A stretch of DNA of 10,585 nucleotides from D2472 sp964444385 (GTDB lineage Bacteria > Pseudomonadota > Gammaproteobacteria > Magnimaribacterales > D2472). The DNA is taken from contig CAYUHD010000050.1 of NCBI GenBank assembly GCA_964444385.1, positions 1-10,585 on the forward strand, read 5' to 3'. Shown piece after piece: positions 6,483 through 10,585 of the stretch (its first letter is position 1; each line of letters begins with the position of its first letter). The translations under genes were made by a program, and so were the position numbers. The notes beneath the pieces are model-generated. The model was not told where the DNA came from. It made no database searches and saw only the letters and a program-made list of their open reading frames with translations.

Positions 6483-7546
6483 TGAATTATCTTCTTAAAA
6501 TCAATCAATGCTTGATTTAGCTCCTCAAGGTCTACTGATTCATTAGGTTGATGAGCATTAGCAATATCACCCGGACCATAAACAATTGCTCTATAACCTG
6601 CTTCACTAAATAAAGAAGCTTCTGTCCAGAAATTTACAGGTGGAGATAAATTCAAACCCAATTCACTTGCAAATAATTCTAAATCAGTGATATCTCCATT
6701 TGCAGGCAATGCAGGAGCAACGAATCCAGAAGTAAATTTTGAATTATTTTGAGTTGATTCAGCGTTTAATTCTTGCAATAACTCATCAAAAGACTGTCCT
6801 GGCAAAGGCCTCATGCCAAATTTAACTTGAGCATGGTCAGCAATAATATTGGGCTTAATACCCCCTTCAACTAAACCTAGATTAAAAGCAATGCCTTTTA
6901 AATCCTTAAATGATGTCTCGTCGTGTGATTGAGCAACCTTCAGGGCTGCATCCGACCACCGTGTTAATTTATGAATTGCATTATCGCTCATGGCTCTTTG
7001 CTCTGAGCTATGCCCAGCAAGACCAAAAAATTCCTGTGTACCAGTCACAATACCTCTATGACATGTTACGGCCATATTTTGAGTAGGTTCTGCAACAATC
7101 ACGCCCTCAAAAGCTGGTCTTGTTTTTATATATTCCTTGATACAAGTACTTTGACCAGCCTCTTCATCTGTCGAAAATAAGATTGCGTAATCTTTCAAAC
7201 CATTCTCGATTAATGTCAATAAACATGCTGCGGCTCCTTTAATATCACAAGCACCAAGCCCAATGGCTTTTCCTTTCTTGGTGATTAAATCATAAGGGTT
7301 AGATTGCCAACCATCGCCAGCTGGAACTGTATCTAAATGAACATTAACGAGATATTTTGGTGAGCCTGAGGCAATAAGAATGTTAAATGAGCCATCTCCT
7401 AAATCTATTACCTTAGGATAAATAAAATCTAATGAGTCTAAATATTTAATTAGGCCCGATTGCTCTATCCTTCGCGGAGGGTTTGAGGTGTCGCATGCAA
7501 CTAGAGCTTTTAAATGTTTTAAAGTTAGCTCTAGGTCTGTATTCAT
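6479..7546 (-). CDS. argE': N-acetylcitrulline deacetylase (M20 family)
   Basis: Removes the acetyl group from N-acetylcitrulline to give citrulline and acetate. This replaces the usual ArgE acting on acetylornithine. It is an M20 peptidase-type metalloenzyme. The expected zinc or cobalt ligands and catalytic residues are H70 and D72 (V-H-L-D-T-V-P), D101 (G-A-C-D-I-K-G), E128 and E129 (S-T-D-E-E-A), E153 (V-A-E-P-T) and H332 (N-A-H). The small dimerisation domain lies roughly at 165-275. The length of 355 residues is close to the Xanthomonas enzyme, and the segments N-F-W-T-E-A-S-L-F-S and Y-G-P-G-D-I-A are shared with it. The specificity call rests on this likeness and on the neighbouring argF'. 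The gene overlaps both argG upstream and argB downstream by 4 nt (ATGA), the tightest part of the operon. Confidence 0.9.
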   Translation of the reverse strand: MNTDLELTLKHLKALVACDTSNPPRRIEQSGLIKYLDSLDFIYPKVIDLGDGSFNILIASGSPKYLVNVHLDTVPAGDGWQSNPYDLITKKGKAIGLGACDIKGAAACLLTLIENGLKDYAILFSTDEEAGQSTCIKEYIKTRPAFEGVIVAEPTQNMAVTCHRGIVTGTQEFFGLAGHSSEQRAMSDNAIHKLTRWSDAALKVAQSHDETSFKDLKGIAFNLGLVEGGIKPNIIADHAQVKFGMRPLPGQSFDELLQELNAESTQNNSKFTSGFVAPALPANGDITDLELFASELGLNLSPPVNFWTEASLFSEAGYRAIVYGPGDIANAHQPNESVDLEELNQALIDFKKIIQ

Positions 7547-8739
7547 TTTTTCTTATGAATAGAAGACCAAGTTGATGTGCTTTGACCAATTAACTTAATA
7601 AATCCTTTAGATTCTGCCTCTGACCAAGTTGCAGACTGAGCATAAGCTCCTTCCGGACTCTTTAGAATATTCTTTGATTTCACAGCAACTGCATCAACTC
7701 GACCTGGAGTAAGATTCAAAGTAACTTCGCCAGAAACAGTTTTTTGAGAATCAAACAAAAATGCCTCTAGGTTTTCTCTTAATGGCTCAAAATAAAACCC
7801 TCGATAAACAAGGTTTACCCATTCCTGACCAACCTGAGTCTTCACAACATTTTGTTTATCAGTTAATACTGCCTCTTCTAAGGCTCTGTGAGCAGACATC
7901 AAAATAGTTATGCCAGGTGCTTCAAATACAAATCTACCCTTTAACCCAATAATTGTATCGCTTGAAAAAACTGATCGCCCTATTCCAAATGAACCTCCAA
8001 GAATATTTAAAGTTCTTAAAAAATCAGCTCCTTGCATTTTCTTACCATTAATAGAAACAACTTTTCCTCTAAGAAATTTGATTTTTAGGGTTTTTGGTCT
8101 TTTTGGATATTGATGAGGTAACTTGCACAAAACAAAACTTTCGCTTGATGGTTCTTCCCATTCATCAATTTCACTTCCTGAAATTGTTGCTCCCATGAGG
8201 TTTTCATTGATGCTGTATTTTTTATGCAATGAGGAAACCTTAAAGCCTTTTTCTTGCAGATAATCCTCTTCGTATCCTCTAACATTTTTTGTAATATTTT
8301 GAATCTCTCGTATTGGGGTGATAATGTTGTAATTCCCATGAGCCCTAATAGATAGATCAAATCTAATTTGATCATTGCCCATGCCTGTGCACCCATGAGC
8401 GATATCTTTGGTTTTTAATTTTTTACATAATTTAATTGATTCTTTAACTATTAAGTATCTATCTGAACAAAGTGCTGGATACTTATTTTGATACAGAGCT
8501 CCAGATTGAACTAATGGGATTAAAATTTCAGACCACAAGCTCTTTTCTACATTAATGTTGATATGTTTTTTTGCCCCTAATTCATTGGCTCTTTTTGTTA
8601 TTGCTTGCTCCTCTTTAACAGAGATGCCTCCAGTGTTTACAAATAAAGTGTGAACTTCATAACCTTGATCAATTAGATATGGAATACAAAAACTTGTATC
8701 TAAACCCCCTGAAAATGCTAATACTACTTTCTTGCTCAT
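7543..8739 (-). CDS. argG: argininosuccinate synthase
   Basis: Joins citrulline and aspartate with ATP to argininosuccinate, releasing AMP and pyrophosphate. The N-terminal nucleotide-binding domain starts with the PP-loop L-A-F-S-G-G-L-D-T-S (7-16). The second signature, G-C-T-G-M-G-N-D-Q-I-R-F (116-127), has methionine where many family members have lysine; I recall methionine also in the Xanthomonas-type enzymes. The synthetase domain contains E-N-L-M-G and G-R-V-D-A-V-A-V. The length is 398 residues, normal. It starts 9 nt after the argF' stop and its stop overlaps the argE' start by 4 nt. Confidence 0.96.
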   Translation of the reverse strand: MSKKVVLAFSGGLDTSFCIPYLIDQGYEVHTLFVNTGGISVKEEQAITKRANELGAKKHININVEKSLWSEILIPLVQSGALYQNKYPALCSDRYLIVKESIKLCKKLKTKDIAHGCTGMGNDQIRFDLSIRAHGNYNIITPIREIQNITKNVRGYEEDYLQEKGFKVSSLHKKYSINENLMGATISGSEIDEWEEPSSESFVLCKLPHQYPKRPKTLKIKFLRGKVVSINGKKMQGADFLRTLNILGGSFGIGRSVFSSDTIIGLKGRFVFEAPGITILMSAHRALEEAVLTDKQNVVKTQVGQEWVNLVYRGFYFEPLRENLEAFLFDSQKTVSGEVTLNLTPGRVDAVAVKSKNILKSPEGAYAQSATWSEAESKGFIKLIGQSTSTWSSIHKKK

Positions 8740-8748
8740 TATTTATAC

Positions 8749-9741
8749 CTATAAAATTTTACTTAACATGGACTTTTGAACATGCTTTCTATTTGCTGCT
8801 TCTTTTACTGCTAGGCAATAGTCAGCATCCATGACAGCATCAGTTGCTTTAATATTTCTTCTTAACGGCAGGCAATGACTAAATACAGCATTGTTAGTGA
8901 GGCTCATCTTTGATTCATCAACAATAAAGCGCTTGTATTGATTATTGCTTGCTATCTGCTCATCTTCTCTTCCATAGTGACTGAGGCAACCCCAGCTTTT
9001 TGCATAAACAATATCGGCATTTAAATAAGCGCTATCAATATCATAAGAAATATCAAATAAAGCTCCCTCAGATTCACAATTATCTTTTGCCGCTTTGAGG
9101 TATCTATCATCGAGATGGTAGTTTTCAGAGGGACATAATAATTTAACATTCATGCCAAATTTACTAGCTATCAAAAGACTTGAATTAGCTACTGCTGTGT
9201 TTAATGGTTTAGGGTGGTAAGTCCAAGTAAGCAAATAATCTTTGCCCTGCAAATCATCAAAATGTTCTTGTAAAGTTAAAAGATGAGCAAGTTCTTGGCA
9301 TGGGTGTTCAATCGTCTCCATGTTAACAACAGGCACAAATGAATATTTTGCAAAACTATTAATAACAGAGTCTGTTCTATCTTGATCCCAATCCTGAAAC
9401 TTAGGAAAAGCTCTAATTGCAATACAATCACAGTAGGATGAAAGCACTTGCGCAACCTCTTTTACATGTTCTTCTGACTCTCCATCCATAACAATATTTT
9501 CTTCAAATTCAATCGGCCAGGCATCCTTTCCAGGCTGAAGGATAACTGCAGTACCAGAAAGCTCACTAATACCTACTTCAAAACTAGTTTTTGTTCTTAG
9601 AGAAGGGTTAAAAAAAAGCATTGCAATTGATTTATTCTTTAGGAGAGGTTGATAGGGATTTTTTTTAAGCTCAATTGCAAAATCAATAATATCCTGAAGC
9701 TCTGATCGGGACCAATTTTGAGTTGTAATAAAATTCTTCAT
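8749..9741 (-). CDS. argF': N-acetylornithine carbamoyltransferase
   Basis: Transfers the carbamoyl group from carbamoyl phosphate to N-acetylornithine, giving N-acetylcitrulline. The carbamoyl-phosphate motif is S-L-R-T-K-T (47-52), followed by H-P-C-Q-E (146-150) and H-C-L-P-L-R-R (289-295). The proline-containing loop T-Y-H-P-K-P-L-N (174-181) is typical of acetylornithine rather than ornithine transcarbamylases. Glu90 in S-E-E-H aligns with Glu92 of the Xanthomonas campestris enzyme, the residue reported to select acetyl- over succinylornithine. Lys298 aligns with the reversibly carboxylated Lys302 there. The length of 330 residues is normal. It is the first gene of the arg operon, with no clear ribosome binding site. 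A start-less open frame ends one base before its ATG. Confidence 0.94.
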   Translation of the reverse strand: MKNFITTQNWSRSELQDIIDFAIELKKNPYQPLLKNKSIAMLFFNPSLRTKTSFEVGISELSGTAVILQPGKDAWPIEFEENIVMDGESEEHVKEVAQVLSSYCDCIAIRAFPKFQDWDQDRTDSVINSFAKYSFVPVVNMETIEHPCQELAHLLTLQEHFDDLQGKDYLLTWTYHPKPLNTAVANSSLLIASKFGMNVKLLCPSENYHLDDRYLKAAKDNCESEGALFDISYDIDSAYLNADIVYAKSWGCLSHYGREDEQIASNNQYKRFIVDESKMSLTNNAVFSHCLPLRRNIKATDAVMDADYCLAVKEAANRKHVQKSMLSKIL

Positions 9742-9742
9742 C

Positions 9743-9895
9743 TTAATTTATAAAACCACGCCATTTCTGGGGGTTATTAGACTGATCTTCGTCTTCTATT
9801 GATTGGGGTTGGAGATGAAACAAATGCGCCCATGCAGCATAGCTTATTTGGGCATATTGCTTGGTTAGACGATCTTGTTGACCTTGTTGCTTTGT
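9743..9895 (-). pseudogene. possible small gene without a start codon, upstream of argF'
   Basis: A 50-codon open frame on the arg strand, closed upstream by TGA (9898-9896) and ending with TAA at 9745-9743, one base before the argF' ATG. The encoded residues are glutamine-rich at the start. They then read like ordinary protein: Q-Y-A-Q-I-S-Y-A-A-W-A-H-L-F-H-L, an acidic E-D-E-D and the end K-W-R-G-F-I-N. There is no ATG or GTG in frame, and the only TTG is at codon 26. An ATG at 9899 sits in the neighbouring frame. Losing one A of ATGAAC would join it to this frame to give a 51-residue protein. It may be a small gene with a recent frameshift, a sequencing error, a gene using programmed frameshifting, or chance. 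I recognise no family. Confidence 0.35.
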
Positions 9896-9908
9896 TCATA
9901 GTGATGGA

Positions 9909-9937
9909 AGTATGCAAGAAAAAACCTATAAATCCAA
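9909..9937 (-). promoter_or_regulatory. weak candidate promoter of the arg operon
   Basis: On the minus strand, TTGGAT (9932-9937), a 17-nt spacer and CATACT (9909-9914) match the sigma-70 consensus at 4 of 6 bases each. The start point would be near 9902, about 160 nt before argF'. No ArgR-type box is recognisable. Confidence 0.3.
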
Positions 9938-9947
9938 TATTATTCAT

Positions 9948-9972
9948 AAAAAAGGGGGTCTTATACTCCCTT
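9948..9972 (-). terminator. intrinsic-terminator-like hairpin upstream of argF'
   Basis: Read on the minus strand, AAGGGAGT pairs with ACCCCCTT (8 bp with one G-T pair) around a 5-nt loop, and six T bases end the structure, two of them in the stem. The orientation is leftward, so it would stop transcripts entering the arg leader from the right, or act as an attenuator if the operon promoter lies further upstream. On the plus strand no T-run follows, so it is not a terminator for that direction. Confidence 0.5.
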
Positions 9973-10029
9973 CAAAATTAAAAATTTTTATTATTTTACA
10001 CCCGAAACAAAACCTTCATTTAACTTAAA

Positions 10030-10058
10030 TTGCGCTAATTAAAATTTCAAAAGATAAT
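10030..10058 (+). promoter_or_regulatory. candidate promoter of the rhodanese gene
   Basis: TTGCGC (10030-10035), a 17-nt spacer and GATAAT (10053-10058) match the sigma-70 consensus at 3 and 5 of 6 bases. The -10 box is only 7 nt from the ATG at 10066, so the transcript would start at or next to the start codon. Confidence 0.35.
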
Positions 10059-10065
10059 AGTCAAT

Positions 10066-10416
10066 ATGACACTCAAAGATTTAATTGATGAAGCCCATGC
10101 AATAGTTCCAAAAATTTCTTGTGAAATTTTTGCAAAAACCTCAGAAGACTACTTTCTAATAGATGTGCGAGAAGGAACTGAAATTATTGAAACAGGAAGC
10201 ATAGCTAATGCTGTAAACATCCCAAGAGGATTAATTGAAATGAAGCTCTCACCTAACGATGATAATCAGAGCTTAAATGCTGATACTCCTATTGTTGTTT
10301 ACTGTGGCGGTGGAAGCAGAGCTTCTCTTGCTGGTAAAACCTTAAAAGATCTTGGGTTTAAGAATGTCCAAAATCTTGAAGGAGGTTATAGAGGTTGGAA
10401 AGAGTTCTCTGCCTAA
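10066..10416 (+). CDS. single-domain rhodanese-like protein
   Basis: A 116-residue protein made of one rhodanese domain, probably a cytosolic thiosulfate or persulfide sulfurtransferase. D-Y-F-L-I-D-V-R-E (28-36) is the first conserved strand, followed by G-S-I-A-N-A-V-N-I-P-R-G (44-55). The active-site loop is C-G-G-G-S-R (80-85), with the catalytic cysteine at 80 and the six-residue size usual for sulfurtransferases. N-L-E-G-G-Y-R-G-W (103-111) closes the domain. The natural sulfur donor and acceptor are unknown. The gene points away from the arg operon and its stop codon overlaps by 4 nt that of the gene on the opposite strand. No Shine-Dalgarno sequence precedes the ATG, and a candidate -10 box is 7 nt away, which would fit a leaderless message. 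Confidence 0.92.
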   Translation: MTLKDLIDEAHAIVPKISCEIFAKTSEDYFLIDVREGTEIIETGSIANAVNIPRGLIEMKLSPNDDNQSLNADTPIVVYCGGGSRASLAGKTLKDLGFKNVQNLEGGYRGWKEFSA

Positions 10417-10585
10417 TCTAATTTTGGTAACAATAAGCTGAGATGCTCATAAGCAGCATTTTTATATTCTGGGCTAGCTCCAGCCATCACCTCTCCCTTT
10501 ACAGCGCAACTTTCATAAGCCTTTCTTCTGAGCTTTGGATCAGAAAAATCTAGCAATGTATTTTCTGGGTCATAGACTTTTTTGG
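10413..10585 (-). CDS. C-terminal end of an unrecognised protein (runs off the window)
   Basis: An open frame enters from the right edge and ends with TAG at 10415-10413, giving 56 complete codons. The residues look like real protein: K-V-Y-D-P-E-N-T-L-L-D-F, then D-P-K-L-R-R-K-A-Y-E-S-C-A, then V-M-A-G-A-S-P-E-Y-K-N-A-A-Y and a leucine-rich tail L-S-L-L-L-P-K-L-D. It is probably helical. I do not recognise the family and the start is outside. It converges on the rhodanese gene, with the two stop codons overlapping. Confidence 0.75.
   Translation of the reverse strand, partial: KKVYDPENTLLDFSDPKLRRKAYESCAVKGEVMAGASPEYKNAAYEHLSLLLPKLD

Noticed and set aside
8749..9741. Canonical ornithine carbamoyltransferase (argF)
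   Set aside because: The loop T-Y-H-P-K-P-L-N, the E-E-H motif at residues 90-92 and H-C-L-P-L-R-R match acetylornithine carbamoyltransferase, and the neighbours fit that route.
9799..9981. Plus-strand open frame of 60 codons upstream of the rhodanese gene
   Set aside because: It starts at a TTG without a ribosome binding site, runs through the hairpin at 9952-9972, and has no family likeness. The minus-strand frame in the same place reads more like protein.

Overview
The window comes from a visibly AT-rich gammaproteobacterial genome. The six arginine genes resemble the Xanthomonas set gene by gene: a fused NAGS/NAGK, an acetylornithine carbamoyltransferase and an acetylcitrulline deacetylase. 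The AT-rich bases, very short intergenic spaces and weak ribosome binding sites suggest a streamlined, perhaps marine, lineage of the SAR86 type. That placement is inference. A run of 43 Ns (6160-6202) marks an assembly gap.

Left part (1-1160): a decayed tRNA-Gly fragment lies at the left edge, followed by two small lipoprotein genes on the minus strand with an intact tRNA-Gly(GCC) between them. A 33-bp imperfect direct repeat (768-800 and 1119-1151) lies just upstream of the tRNA and just upstream of the second lipoprotein gene. Each copy can be read as a -35/-10 promoter with a 17-nt spacer, so this looks like a duplicated promoter module.

Middle left (1159-2907): a CaiB/BaiF-family CoA-transferase gene follows an NTF2-like (SnoaL-type fold) gene in a tight two-gene unit on the minus strand. 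A 42-residue, very basic small ORF sits between this pair and argH.

Main block (2954-9741, minus strand): a compact operon argF'-argG-argE'-argB(NAGS/K)-argC-argH, with gene junctions from a 4-nt overlap to a 9-nt gap. It makes arginine by the acetylated-citrulline route. Glutamate is acetylated and phosphorylated by the fused NAGS/K and reduced by ArgC. An aminotransferase not in this window (ArgD) gives N-acetylornithine. ArgF' carbamoylates this to N-acetylcitrulline, ArgE' deacetylates it to citrulline, and ArgG and ArgH finish the pathway.

Right part (9742-10585): the space upstream of argF' holds a terminator-like hairpin on the arg strand, a weak candidate promoter, and a 50-codon open frame that ends one base before argF' but has no start codon. 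Beyond it are a divergently transcribed single-domain rhodanese gene, possibly leaderless, and the C-terminal end of an unrecognised minus-strand gene whose stop codon overlaps the rhodanese stop.
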